The position numbers and the translations under genes were made by a program. A stretch of 64,000 bases of DNA, taken from positions 186,001 through 250,000 of the forward strand of contig JAWZSP010000006.1 in NCBI GenBank assembly GCA_034401135.1. Reading direction: 5' to 3'. The stretch's first letter is position 1. The number at the start of each line of letters is the position of its first letter. The notes under the pieces are model-generated. The model was not told the DNA's origin, did no database searches, and saw only the letters and a program-made list of their open reading frames with translations. The DNA is from Volutella citrinella (taxonomy: Eukaryota > Ascomycota > Sordariomycetes > Hypocreales > Nectriaceae). Shown here piece after piece: positions 21,009 to 33,430 of the stretch.

Positions 21009-22344
21009 ATGTTGCCACTCTTCTGGAAGCAGTACACTACCCTGTCGACGACGGATCAAGCCGACAGTACCCAGACCAACGAAGGAAAGGGCCTGGGTCG
21101 TTACCTGTCCTCCAGAAGATGCCGTCTGGCTGCTCTGGTGATTTTCTGCGGCGGGCTGGCCCTTCTGCTGTTTAACCTGGGCAGCCTTTACACGGTCTAC
21201 GGCAACTTGCCCAGCCTGAATCCCTCCTCCGCCGTCCCGCACCCTCACGAGTCGAACGAATCGCACGAGTCCTCTGTCGACTGGTCTCGCTTTGCCTACA
21301 CGCAATATGTCACCAATAGCGCCTACCTATGCAACTCGGTCATGTTCTTTGAGTCGCTACATCGGTTTGGGAGCAAGGCAGACCGGGTCATGATGTATCC
21401 CTCGGATATGCTGCAGAATAATGACTCTGCCGACGCCCGCCTCCTGATTAAATCCCGGGACAATTACAACGTGAAGCTTGTTCCTGTCACGGTACAGCAC
21501 CGCAGTGGTCAGGATGGTGAGTGGCTGAATCCGCATTGCCTTCTCTCGTCGGTGTGGATATACTAACATCTACTGCTTCAGCCACATGGGCAGACTCCTT
21601 CACGAAGCTCCTCGCCTTCAATCAGACACAGTACCAGCGCGTGCTTTCCATCGACTCAGACTCCTTGCTCCTCCAGCACATGGACGAGCTATTCCTTAGT
21701 CCACCAGCCCCAGTCGCCATGCCTCGAGCCTACTGGCTACACCCAGACGACACCACGACCCTGTCATCCCAGGTCGTCCTGGCACAACCCTCCGAGTTCG
21801 AGTTTGGCCGAATCATGGAAAAGGTCAGCGCGGCCGGCGAAAACGACTACGACATGGAGATTCTCAACCAGCTCTACGGCAACAGCTGTCTCATCCTGCC
21901 GCACCGGCCCTACGACATGGTCACGGGCGAGTTCCGGGCCGAAAGCCACACCCAATATCTCGGGAGCGACGCTGAGGAATGGGACCCTGTCGCAGTATAC
22001 AACGAGGCGAAGCTCGCGCACTTTTCAGACTGGCCGATTCCTAAGCCTTGGAAGACGACGCCAGAGAATCTCCGCGAGTCGATGCAGCCGCCTTGTTCAA
22101 ACGCAACTGGGGTGCCGGATTGCTCGTCGCGGGATATCTGGAACGGATTTTATTCCCAGTTTCGTGAGCAGCGAGAGGTGTGTTTTCTTTGTTTCGGATC
22201 TTCACGCAGTACTGATTGTGTGACAGAGAGTGTGTAACACGGACTCAGGCCGCCGAGGACGCGAGCGCAGACGACAGCCAGCCATCTAGAGACCGCGTTT
22301 TCTATTTACAGCGCTATAACATCGACCGGATCACACCGACGTGA
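21009..22344 (+). CDS. GNT1-like N-acetylglucosaminyl/GT8-type glycosyltransferase
   Basis: Predicted 399-aa type II membrane protein with exons 21009-21516, 21582-22177 and 22249-22344. A short basic cytosolic tail (SSRRCRLAALV) is followed by one transmembrane helix at about residues 38-60, as in Golgi glycosyltransferases. The catalytic part has FAYTQYVTNSAYLCNS, VMFFESL, and the metal-binding DxD in VLSIDSDSLLL, then EWDPVAVYNEAKL and HFSDWPIPKPW. These match fungal GNT1/glycogenin-like (GT8 fold) proteins. The last exon was added because GAG|GTGTGT and CTCAG make a good intron and the frame then runs to a natural end (RYNIDRITPT). Donor is likely a UDP-sugar; acceptor unknown. Confidence 0.85.
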
Positions 22345-23402
22345 CCTTTTTCGAACGTGAAAACCCCGAATGGGTGGAGTCTGGGTTGCTTGAACCAGGG
22401 CGGGGCACTGCCGGGACCTGCACACGCCCAACAGACAACAGTTTGCAGCGCGGAATAATACCCGACCCGAATAACCTATCTATAACACGACCGGTACATC
22501 ACCGACTGGAAGAACAATCACTACAACCCAGGGAAGGGTCACAGTGTTCTTTGCGTTGAGGATGGCGGCAGCTGCACGGCCAGGGCCCAACCATCGGCTA
22601 CGCATTCTCGTCCCCGCCCTTTACGACACAACCAATTGGGAGCCCAAGATAAATTCTGAGCATGTCTCCCACAGTGCGCATTATTGCACCATGGCCGACA
22701 GCTGCAAGATGATGGGGGTTTATCCAACCGTGCTCCAAACACTTGGCCCATGAAAACATCGCACACGGCGGCACATGTTCATCGCTGGGGTTGCCCAGGA
22801 ACACTATATCGCGCAATATGTTTTAATGGTGAATGTCACTGGAAAAGTCAGCAGGTGCGAAATACGAAAAGGAAATGAGGGCAGGGCTTTGATTGGATGG
22901 ACCGGAAAGGATTGAGTGTCACGGGTTACCGGGGCTTTGGATGGTCCCGGGCTCCCGGACCTGGACGGTCGGGTCCTGAATTTGGCCCGCCTGCTTGAGC
23001 TAGTGGATGAGTGCTAAGAAAGATCTTGGCCACAACCGACTAGCCGGTGGATCCAAGAACCTCTTTTTCGGCCACCAGGTACGCAGTGACTCACTGACAT
23101 GCCTCCGCCGTTTCTTTCCGCTACCACTTCTTCGTATATCGGAATCGGATCCACAATGCATGCGACCAGACCTACACCTGCTGCGGCAACAGAGTGCAAC
23201 GCCATCATGAGCCAAGGAGTGCAGTTTGGGTATAAAGAGAGAACATGGCCACTCCCTTACTGCTGGAAAGATCAGAGACATTGCCTTGCAACCTACAAAG
23301 ACCTATTCCTTACCGGTTACAGTGCAAGAGGCGAAACCTGGATACTCTATATTCTTTTTCTTCTGTTTTGTTGCTATCTCGACTTGGGCCTGAAAAGACA
23401 AG
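22345..23402. other. Intergenic, 1.1 kb; TATA-like element near 23231
   Basis: No coding potential recognised. A TATAAA sequence at 23231-23236 lies about 170 bp before the next gene's ATG, and the interval between is pyrimidine-rich. A GC-rich imperfect palindrome (CCCGG words) occupies about 22930-22985. Confidence 0.4.
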
Positions 23403-24161
23403 ATGAACATCAACTACTATGAACGCATCGCGGAGAGGATCCAGCTAGACAACACTCAAGTCGTCGTCGGTGCCACCGCATCCTTCGCCGTCGGTTTCCT
23501 ACAATATGTCTATGCCATTCGACTCATGATTCGGGAAGGCCAAGGCCCAATCCCCTTCTGGATGCAAACCTTCTACCTGGCCCACGAGTCGACTTTTGTC
23601 TACCTCTTCGCCCGCGCTGCGCCGCAATACGACTACCATTGGTTCTTTGTGACCACCTCGTTCTCACTCTCCGTGTGGGCGATTCTCGAGATATTCTGCA
23701 TGGCTTATACCTTGTATTACCCGAAAGACCGCGCCGCCACATTTTCTCCTCTTTTTGGACGAGAGCCTGTCCTTTCCTCCATCCTGGTCTACCTATTCTG
23801 GATGCAGCTCGCCATGTTTGCGTTGGTCTGGACCTTGATCCAGTTCATCGGCCCTGGGTGCTTCATGCTCACGGGAGTGCTCACGAACGTCCTCATGATC
23901 GTCGGACCGACACACGAGTATTTGTCCCGCGGCTCGCGGAACGGGCTTTCTCTTGGGTTTTGCCTTACTAATGTGGCATGCGCTGTATGGACATTTGCGC
24001 CATTCAGCATGGGGCCGGCGGTTTTACCCGAGCTCTTCAATCAGCCTCTGATGTATGTCGCAGGCTGTATTCTGCTGGGGTACTCTATATGGTTGACTAC
24101 CCTGGTAGCTGCTTACCCTCCTAAAACTGCTATGAAGGGGGAGTCGGCTCCAATCTGGTAG
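23403..24161 (+). CDS. Seven-helix integral membrane protein of unknown function
   Basis: Single-exon 252-aa protein with about seven hydrophobic helices and no signal peptide. Charged residues inside helices include the Glu in FYLAHESTFVY and the Glu in WAILEIFCMAY. A conserved-looking loop reads PTHEYLSRGSRNG. The helix count, size and in-membrane acidic residues recall the PaxB/Pyr4 type of membrane-bound terpene cyclases, but the match is loose and from memory, so I do not assign that activity. It could equally be an uncharacterised fungal membrane family. No biosynthetic partner genes are adjacent. Confidence 0.6.
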   Translation: MNINYYERIAERIQLDNTQVVVGATASFAVGFLQYVYAIRLMIREGQGPIPFWMQTFYLAHESTFVYLFARAAPQYDYHWFFVTTSFSLSVWAILEIFCMAYTLYYPKDRAATFSPLFGREPVLSSILVYLFWMQLAMFALVWTLIQFIGPGCFMLTGVLTNVLMIVGPTHEYLSRGSRNGLSLGFCLTNVACAVWTFAPFSMGPAVLPELFNQPLMYVAGCILLGYSIWLTTLVAAYPPKTAMKGESAPIW

Positions 24162-25388
24162 GAGTTGGACGGTGTGGTGCGGTGACCTAGTGTCTCACCT
24201 CAAAATCTATAGGCGGCTGAGTGCGTATGGGGGAGACTCTGAAGGAGACAACGGGGTCTAGTTGGGAAGTACGAATGGGATGGTGTATAGATAAAAAGGA
24301 CCAATCTCCCCTCTAAAAAAATATAAAATCCAGGCCACCCTAAATTGCTCAGCGCTGAGATGCACTTCGAACTTCCAACAATGAACCAAATCACAATTTA
24401 TGCATGGGCGTATGGGGAGTATTAGAGGGGCATTTCACAGGTTGGGTACCATGTACGGACTTTGCGGTGATTGATTGCTTGCCTGGCGTCATCATGGGGT
24501 CGGCTCGGGCTCTAATACATTTTCCGGGGCGATTAGATGTGGTCGCGCGTGTTTGCTTGCCCGTTACAGCACTTGTCGTGGCTGTCCTAGCCCTGGGGGA
24601 TTTAGATACTCCCTGTTGTGGCGCCACAGCGCTGTGTGGTCAGTCAACACGGAAGACCCATGTGTTGAATCACAGTAATCATACACTATTTAGACTGTAG
24701 ATACACACTGTGCTGAGGTGAACCTCGTACGATTTCATAAGGTTGGACACTGCTTCCCTATCGTAATTGATAAATCAGATATAGATATCAATGCATCTTG
24801 ATTTGTTAACTCACCCCTGGCCCCTAGCTTCTGCAAGACTCTCGTCTGATAGCATCCTTACTCGCAATTAGGCTGATTCTACTACATCATGCTCAGCCTT
24901 TGAACATGCAACAGACCTGGGGCAGCGAAATGTCATGTCCAAGGTTTCCTTAGTGTACCCACATTGACTAGCATGCACAACCTGTTGGTGAGCAGGCATT
25001 GCCCGCTGACCGATCCACATTTGTAACACAAGCTGCCAGCAATTGCATCTGAGGACTGTCGATTGCATCAAGGTATGAGGCCCAAGCGGGGTATGTCAGC
25101 CTATGCAACCCAACAGCCAAGAAAAACACATCGTCTGCGCCACAAGATGCACCGTTGCCGACGTGGCGAGGCAGACATGCATATGCACGAGTCCTTGGGA
25201 CGACTGGAGCCTAGTTTGCCTGCAGATTCGTGCTTGGCGCACCATCATTGACGCCTTGACTGTCAGCTTACTATGTAATACGCCAATCCGCCGCCCAGTC
25301 CTTGAGCTTCCTCTGCTGCTATCCTTCACATTCTTCCATCTCTCGCTTATCGTTAATTCGACAATTGCCCCTCAACCCCAGCTTGACT
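24162..25388. other. Intergenic, 1.2 kb, no gene seen
   Basis: AT-rich stretches and short ORFs on both strands without domains. A perfect 12-bp palindrome (CTCAGCGCTGAG) lies at 24348-24359. The final 100 bp are pyrimidine-rich and serve as leader for the ATPase gene. Confidence 0.4.
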
Positions 25389-27629
25389 ATGATCCGACCT
25401 CGCGTGGTGCCTCGACGTCGTCGCCGGGCTTCTCCGAGCTCGTCCTCGTCCTGTTCCGAGTCAGAGTCGGAGCTCGATCAGGAGTTTGTCGCAGTTTCGA
25501 GCACCTACCACCCATCCAGTGGGGAGCAGGCTGTCGAGAACGGGGCTCCCAGTGTCGCCTCCCATCCTGCGGTGCTCTACGGGCTGGAACTTCGCTCCGG
25601 CCGCATCGACTGGCGAGGCGATCCCCATCATCCCGACGAGCCGACACCGACATTCAACAATGAGCACGCCGCATACGTGGTGCGCAAGACGGCCAAGGGT
25701 CGCCGATCACCCTGGGAGCTGCATTCTATCATCGTGCAAAGCCCTCTCATTATGGACATCCTCCGCACCGTCCTCGCCGACTACCCTGGCGTTTCTGCGG
25801 CGGGCGAAAGATTGACCCTGACCATACCATTCAAGCCAATGTTCCACCGCTGGACCGCGTTCTGCGAGGCTATTGAATCGGCCGATGATGCCACCAAGGA
25901 GGAAATTGCGGGCTTCTTCAAGATCCTCAAGGAAGAGCTCGAGCCGGCATTCCAAATAGTGCAGGATGCCGACAAGCATCAGGTCATTGAATATGAGCAC
26001 TTGTGGACCATCTTCCCACCCGGTGAGCTCGTCTGGTGGGACATCCAGCAGAAAGACTCCATCGGCCAAGTATTGGAGACGGAGATCGACCCGGAAGATG
26101 ACGATGTTTTCAGTATTAAGTACAAGCAGAGTGTCTGGGATGGATCTATTCTCAAGACCGAAAAGGGCACGCTCTCGATTGTGGAATTTGCTGGGACGCG
26201 CCCTATCGCAGAGCTGGATGCCATTCCGCTTTCAAGAAGAGAAGACGTGGATGAAGTCAAGAAGACAGTCTTGGAGCGCGGGCAGAAGCTTCTTGGACTC
26301 CTCGGCTGCCACTACCGCGAGTATGCAGGCTTCGGAATGCCTTGGGTGCCTATGCACATGAGCATGGCTGGCCGGCCAATGGCACCACCACCGGGTAGAG
26401 GAGGCAAGCCCAATTGGGAAACGGTAAGACCAACACTGTGAGTTCGCTTGATGACACTAGCTGACCTGTTTTACCTAAAGGTTTCTGGGCGCGTGGTTCT
26501 AGATGCCGCGACGTGGCATGGCAAGACTGGGGACAAGAAGGAAGACGACCCAGCTCCTCCCACTTCGCTGAGCGAGACGGAGCTTCTGATTTGCAGTCCT
26601 TTGCTCAAAGGTTACGCTCTGGCAACAAAGAAATGGTGTAAGAGCATTTTAACTCGTAAAGAAATGGTCGCTAACGCAGTATAGTCAAGCTCTTCGTCGA
26701 GGATGTGCAGGACATTGTTTGGGACAACTCCATTTCGAAGCTCGTCATGGATGAAGTCGAAAAAGATCTTCTGCTTGGTTTTGCGCAGATGAAGCTGGAG
26801 CAGACGAGTAATTTTGACGATGTGGTTCGCGGAAAAGGTGTGTCCCGGCGTTCATGATGCGCTGATGTGAAACTAACCCGTCAAAGGCAAGGGAGTCGTG
26901 ATTCTCCTCTCTGGCCCTCCAGGAGTGGGAAAGACTTTGACCGTAGAGTCTAGTGAGTCACAGTTCGTACACGATCTGATTGTATTTTTGCTAACAGAAG
27001 CAGTCGCCAACACCATGCATGTTCCGCTCTACACCTTGAGTGCAGGCGAACTTGGCACACAGCCCGAAACGGTCGAGTCTAGGCTGCGACAAGCTCTGAT
27101 CTACTGCAAAGAGTGGAATGCCGTACTGCTTGTGGATGAGGCGGACATCTTCTTGGAACAGCGAAGCGCTTCGCATCTGCAGCGAAACGAGCTCATATCT
27201 AGTAAGACCTCGATTGCGGTTACAGGTTCAAGCTCCGACTAACGCTTCTTAGTCTTCCTCCGGCTGTTGGAGTACTATGACGGCATGATGTTCCTGACGA
27301 CCAATCGAATGGGCAGCATGGATCCCGCCTTTCACTCCAGGATTGACCTGGTGCTCCCCTACCCGCCTCTCTCAGAGTCCTCCAGGGCGAGCATCTGGCG
27401 CAACTTCCTTCAGCCGGACTCCACCCCGGCTACTGAGTTTGACCTGGACGAGCTCGCGTCCCATCTATTGAACGGCCGACAGATCAAGAATGTGGTCAAG
27501 TTGGCGCACATGCTGGCTACCAAGAGGGACGAGAAGCTCAACATGCATCACTTGAGGCAGATTATCAAGCTGGCCAAGAAGAACTTCGATGTTGACCAAG
27601 AAGAGGGTGGTTCGGGATATCATGGCTGA
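25389..27629 (+). CDS. DUF7025 / AAA+ ATPase
   Basis: Predicted 663-aa protein with six exons: 25389-26423, 26481-26637, 26685-26837, 26887-26952, 26998-27201 and 27253-27629. All joins keep frame. A basic, Ser-rich leader (RRRRRASPSSSSSCSES) is followed by the DUF7025-type region (about residues 60-340, with WTIFPPGELVWWD and CHYREYAGFG). The C-terminal AAA+ domain has Walker A SGPPGVGKT near residue 460, Walker B AVLLVDEADIFLEQR, and sensor MMFLTTNR. ATP-driven remodelling is expected; the client is unknown. Such proteins are abundant in filamentous fungi. The ATG at 25389 opens MIRPRVVPRR; codons upstream look like leader sequence. Confidence 0.88.
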
Positions 27630-27854
27630 GAGAGGTGCAGGGGAAGTCGAGCAGGCCGGACGTTGGATGTGGAGGCTCGGTGGGCAATATACAGATGCTA
27701 GCTGGCTACAATGATGAATATAAGTTGACCTGTCATTCCGACTGACAAGGCATGTCTCGATGATTTCTCTTGAGCAAAATCATCAGTGCCTCGGGTAGTG
27801 TATTTCGGCTCATCTATTCCAAACAAAAAGGGATATGAATGTAGCTCTTCAAAA

Positions 27855-30800
27855 TCATTTGTTGGCCTCGCCTCGCCATTGCTCCACCATCATTTTCGCC
27901 TTTTGACACTCCGGATGTGTCGGGCCAAAAACCTTGGCCCTGCCATCAGCGCACCCCCCCATCAGGTCCAGGGCCTCAGTGTACCGCCGCTGGGCTCGGT
28001 AGACAAAGGCCAGATTGTTCATGGCGGCCAGCGTTTCTACATGGTCGGCTCCTAGGTTGACCTTGTGCGTCTCCAGTGCTTGCACTAATAGCGCCTCTGC
28101 TTCCGTCAACCGGCCCAGCTTCATGTATGTCCCGGCTAGGTTGGTCATGGCAATCAGCGTATTTGGATGGTTGTTTCCAGACCTCTTCTTCTTGATCTTC
28201 AACACGTGTACCTCCAACACCTCTGCGTCCTTCAGCCGACCCTACATCCTATATATAGAGGCTAGGTTGCCCACACTTGATAGCGTCTATGGATGCTCGG
28301 CTCCGAACTCCGTCTCGGTAGTTTTCTTTACTCGCACCTCTAGTTCCTCGGCTTTTTCCAATCGGCCCTGCTCTAGATAGACTCGGGCCAGATTGGACAT
28401 ACTGCCTAGTGTGAGCGGATCGTCGGCCCCGAGCCTTGCCTGGCCAATGTTGGTGACTGGCACCAGCAGCTTCTCGGCCTCCTCCCAGCGATGCTGCCTC
28501 ATATATGTGGATGCAAGGTTAATTATACTAACCAGCGTGTATCGAGCTTCTTCCCCCAGATCATTCTTAAATATGCTCGTTTCTTCAACCTGGACTATTT
28601 CTGCGCGGCCCGAATTTCCTCGGAAGAGATAATATGCCCCCATGTTATGCAACAGCCTGGCTTTGGTGACGGCTTCTTGCCCGTCAACCGATGCACTGGT
28701 TTCCAGCACGGCATAGGCATGCGGAAGAAGTTGTATACACCTGCCACTGGTGTCGAAGTCGTCGTCTGGAAAAATTGCCTCCATCGTCTCGAGGGCGTGT
28801 CGCGCGAACTGGACCATGGTCTCTTCCATAGCCAGCCATTTCCTTGTTACCAGCTGCACTAGCCGGTGCATGTCCATACTTCCGTTCTTGTTCGATGTCA
28901 GGAAGGAAAAGGCTTTGAGGATGCCGAGAGCTTTTGTCATGGCTGCTGCGTCAACGTCATGTCCATTGCTGGATTTTATGCGGCTGCAATAATGCTGCAA
29001 CAACTCTGTCGGAATTGCCTGACGACGAAAGAGACTCAGAAAAGAGAGGAATCTGGTTGCCAATGGGCTTTGCCGTTCAATTTGCCTGAAAGAGATGATC
29101 CATGTTGCTGTGACGGCAGATGGTGATTCCGAGTCTCTCCCCACGGTTTGAAATGGCTCGTTGAGCCGATCGACGAGTTTTGAGTCACTCTCGTCAAGTA
29201 GTTGGATGTAGTCGCTGATTGAGATACAATTCTCTCCAATGTATGCGGCTCCCTGTGCAAGAGCAAGCGGTAAATACTCGAGCCTGGAGGAAAGTTGAGC
29301 CGTCTCATCTTGTGCAAGTTGATCGTCGTCCAAGATGGAGCAAAGCATCAAGTGCGCTTCATTGTCATCCAGGGCCGTGACCTCGATGAGAGACTTTCCT
29401 GGGGCTAGCCTCAACCCTACTTGCTTGTTTCTGGTTGTGATGAGGATTGAGCCATTGCTGCATTCTGGTAAATAGTGACCGAGGCCAAGATTCCCAGTGC
29501 TCGATCCACCTTCTTTCTGGGGAGACTGGAAGAACAGCTCAGTCTCGTCAGCATTGTCCACCACCATGAGCCATCTCATGTTGTAACTCTTTTCCAGCCA
29601 GCTCCTGACAAGCTTCAGAATGTCGACCTTTGGGTCATCATGGCCAGGCATGTTGAACTCCTTGGCGATGGAAGAGTATGACTCATGAAACCTCTGCGTG
29701 TTGCTGGCGTGCACCCAAAGCACTGCCACATTTGGGCAGGTTTCGTGGAGCCAGATAACGTATGCCAGTGCAATCTGTGTTTTACTATAGTAATGAAAAT
29801 GTCAGTTGTTTACTCCATGTAAAGGAGTGCGATAACACACCCAACGCCCCCAAGACCATAGAGTGCCACTCTTCTGCGTGACTTTCCCGAGTTTTGGGAC
29901 ACACCTAAGCCAAATTCCTGTTTGAGAGTACTCAGGATGCCAGATCTCCCGACGAATTCGGGGTTCTCATTATAAGGGACCAAGACTTGACATGGGTTAG
30001 CAATGGTTCTCGGTGGCCGTGTATCGCGATTTACATACAGGGCATGTTTGTAGATCTATGTAACTGGTTAGCCATACAATTGTGATTCATCCTTCCGACC
30101 ACCGGAGGGACTCACATCTCTGCTGCCTCGATAGGCATGTGGAAGAATAGCTGTCTGGCATAGGCAGCCGCCGCAGCTGCTGCAAAACCATGCCAATCAT
30201 CGTTTTTGTGAGAGTCACAATAGTCGGAGATGCCACGAATCACCAGGCAAGGGAAATCAGCAAGTGCCCCAGCAGCCGCCATCTCGAAGCACAAAAGCCC
30301 GTATCTCTGAGCCAGGCGATTCCTCATCTCTGCATCCTTGAGCACAAGCTCACCCGAAGCAATCGTTCCGCGATGGACGACAACGAATGACTCTTCATCC
30401 TCGTCATTGGTCCGCTCGATGCGCTCCTCGGCGCTGCAACCCCCTTCCTCGCAGGACACGCCAATTTGTCGGTGGCTATAGCCAGGTTTGTAGAGGTGGT
30501 CGGCCTCATAGCCCGGAAACTTGAACCGACGTAGAGCTCGAAGTTGCGTCCGAATCCTCTGGGTATTTTGCCAGACAGAATCGACTTCCACCCTCGCCCG
30601 TTGCACCGCTAGAGCCTGTGCAGCATTCAGAAGTGCGGTGGGAGGAGGAGCCAGGCATCCGGTGCGCTGGAAATCACCTTGCCGTGCTTTGCCGTGATCG
30701 TATTGGATCACGCCAGAGTGCTCACCAGTTGGCTTGCTCACCACGACGTGGCCCAGCCGAATCCGCCCTTGGTCCGTCTTGACCGGCACGCCACCGCCAA

Positions 30801-31074
30801 TGCCGACCAGTAAGGCGTATCTGAGATGTGGGAATGTCATTCTCATCTGAGTGACGACAGTGGCCGCCATGCAGTTACCAGTCTGAGGAAGGCCGGCGAT
30901 GACAACGTGGTGACCATTGATGCTACCGAGATGGTAGACGTTGTGATCGGCATTCGGCTGCTCGAGAGCCTCGTGGTCTTCGTCAAGCATCTCCATTGCC
31001 GCCAGCTGCTCCACTTCTAGTAGGCAGACCCAGCCGACTCGGTAGCTATCGTGGGTAAGCTTCTTCAGGGACAT
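27855..31074 (-). pseudogene. NLR-like protein: nucleoside phosphorylase, NB-ARC and TPR domains, with in-frame stops
   Basis: Exon 1 (31074-30116) encodes a PNP/UDP-phosphorylase-like effector domain, with VGIGGGVPV and FEMAAAGALADFPCLVIRGI. The next exon ends at 29841, and the last runs from 29784. Their junction restores the P-loop GLGGVGKT. NB-ARC features follow: WLMVVDNAD, SILITTRN and LPLALAQGAA. Then come TPR units (LASTYMRQHRWEEAEKLL type) to the stop at 27855. Two in-frame TAG codons break the TPR region (28289-28287 and 28244-28242), yet TPR sequence continues in the same frame on both sides. The first intron also fails to join in frame with its best acceptor. Fungal NLRs of this layout act in non-self recognition and cell death; this copy looks inactivated or truncated at the first TAG. 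Confidence 0.8.
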
Positions 31075-31448
31075 TTTGAATGCCGAGCATGTGGCCGGGC
31101 AAGTCCAGATGGAACGGAATGGTCTTATGTTGTAAATCTAACAGCGCAGAAATGATGAAGGGCAAAGAGGGGTAAGGCAAAGCCGTCGAGGGAGCTGGTT
31201 GGCTGCTGTCATGCCCAACGACTGGTCAGAGGCCCACAGGGGCACATGGGGGCAGCCTCGGCCCATCACAGATGATTCCAGGAGGTCAGTCTCAATAGTC
31301 ACAGTAAACGTATTCATGATTAGCCAAGGGAGGCTGCTATTAATACCTCGTGGACCAGTGCATATGAACCAAATGGACAAGATCTCATTTCTTTCATTGT
31401 CTATTATACTGTCAAAAGGAAGCGATGAGACACCTAACAGCCGGGCAG
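31075..31448. other. Intergenic, no gene seen
   Basis: 374 bp between the NLR start and the end of the carboxylesterase gene, both on the minus strand; this is the NLR promoter. A minus-strand ORF overlapping it has no recognisable features. Confidence 0.4.
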
Positions 31449-33430
31449 CTACAGCCTTGTTCCCTGCAACACCGCATCCGAAGTCCACCAATCCGCTCTC
31501 TCATTCTGGGCCTTTTGCACCACCTCAAGTTGCGTACCCGTCGTCGAATCGCCAGAACCAGAATCGGCAGAGAATCCAAACTGAGGCACGAGTCGGATTG
31601 GAGAGGCACCATCACCAAGGGAGCCATAGATACGCCAAGTAGGCGACTGCTTGAGCTTCTGGGTATTGGGGTTGCCGGTACGGATGAATGATCCAATGTA
31701 GGCGCGCCATTCGAGAGCAAGTGTCCTCTCAAACGGCTTCATCACGGCAGTTGCATTCTGGAGATACGAGTTGTCTGCGGAATGCGCCGAGTAGCCAAGT
31801 GGATATGGGGCATCGCCGTAGTTTGTTCCCACGCCTGCGTCGCGTCAGTTAGCCAGTAATTTGACACAGCAAATGCAACGAGGAGAACAAAGCTTACCTG
31901 GGGCGTTGAATCGAAATGTCCACACACGATCAGGGCCAAAGTTCTTGGACATGTATTTACCAAGCAGACGCTCAGATCCGGTGATGCTGCCTTCGCCCAT
32001 GGCACCGATAGACTGGATGAATGCTTTGAAGTGGGTGCCGAAGAATCTTTCGGGGCTAGGATAGCCAAAGGTTGCATTGACAGGATACAAGCTCACGGCA
32101 TATTTGGCCTGGTCGTCGGTCAAGTTCCAGATCTGGTTCTTGGCAGGGTCAACCTGAGTGAGGCTGCGGTCGACCCCAAGATTGGCGCCCTCATCATTAA
32201 CAGCGCCTGCAATGACGGGGACGTTGGCGACTTTGCCCTTTTTGAAGAGTTGCGTGATGCTGTCCGTCAGAGTGACGCCGTCGATCATGGGTAGGAAGCT
32301 TCCAAATGCTCCAAACGTCAATCCTTTAAATGCACTAACAGATATCATCAGCAACTAGCGCAACGCCGCAGACTGGGCTGGAGACTTACCCGCTCGTCGC
32401 CTTGAACTTGGTCAAGTCGCTGTATGCATTCACCAGAGACTCCACTGATGCCCCTTGGAAGCAGTCCAACTGAGCCTGCCCATCCTTGCACTTGAGAAGC
32501 TTGAAAAGCTCCGTATTCCTATCGGCCAGCTCTTCGACCCGGAACATGGGCGATCGTTGGATGGATCTCGGGATAGCCTTCTTGAACAGACCCTCAGACT
32601 TGCCATCGTACAAGGCCATTTGCGATACAATAGCATACCCGCCTCCGGATTGTCCCATGATGGTGACGTCGTCGGGATTACCGCCAAACTCAGCAATGTT
32701 CTTCTTCACCCAGCGCAGAGCCTGACGGTGATCCAGGAGTCCTGCGTTCGCGGAAGGCAGAGACGGATGCGCCATGAAACCAAGCGCTCCGACACGATAT
32801 GCGACGTTGACGGCGATGAAGTCTTGGCTTTGGCCAACCCAGTCGCTAAAGTCGTTGTTGGCCGCAGCACTGTACTGCAGACCGCCGCCCTGATTTCAAG
32901 TCAGTCGATATGTCCACCAACTCAGAGCATTGATTAACTTACGTGGATGTAAAACATGACAGGCAATTTAGCTCCAGCTTTAACCTTTGCCGGTTTCCAT
33001 ATCCACAGCTTGAGACAGTCTTCCTGCCCCGGGCCAGATCGGGGTCCGACAATGTTGCTATCAATCACGCCATACGCAGATCCCGTGAACTGCACGCATC
33101 GCAAGGCATCTGTCGTCACATCGTTGATGGACGAACCTTGAGCCTTGAGCGGCTCCGGTGGCATGAAGCGCAGCTTTCCGACCGGTGGCTCCGCGTAGGG
33201 GATTCCCTTCCACGACGCGACTCTGCAAAGTGTGTGAGTAGTGGCCGTAGACACGTTGGGTAGCTGGGGGGCCCTTACGTTCCATTGTTCTGAATAATGC
33301 CCAAGAAGGACCCTGCACGGCCTAGGTCGACGACTGGATGAGTTGCGTTGCCGGCCTTGGAGTTGTCCCGTCCAGCAAGAGGGTTGGCGGCGGCCAAGGC
33401 CACAAAGCCTGCGAGTACCGACACTAGCAT
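31449..33430 (-). CDS. Secreted type-B carboxylesterase/lipase
   Basis: Predicted 584-aa alpha/beta hydrolase with exons 33430-33279, 33222-32943, 32889-32390, 32334-31898 and 31834-31449; all joins keep frame. Signal peptide to about residue 16 (ends AAANP). The N-terminal signature WKGIPYAEPPVGKLRF and the EDCLKL motif are typical. The oxyanion motif GGG follows an intron, the nucleophile Ser225 sits in IMGQSGGGYA, the acidic residue is in NDEGANL, and the likely His is in YSAHSADNSY. Substrates are probably esters or lipids outside the cell. The start at 33430 gives a clean signal peptide; upstream codons in frame do not. This is one of three type-B esterases in the window. Confidence 0.88.

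Noticed and set aside
24348..24359. 12-bp perfect palindrome CTCAGCGCTGAG
   Set aside because: Single, isolated and not placed at a useful distance from a gene start.
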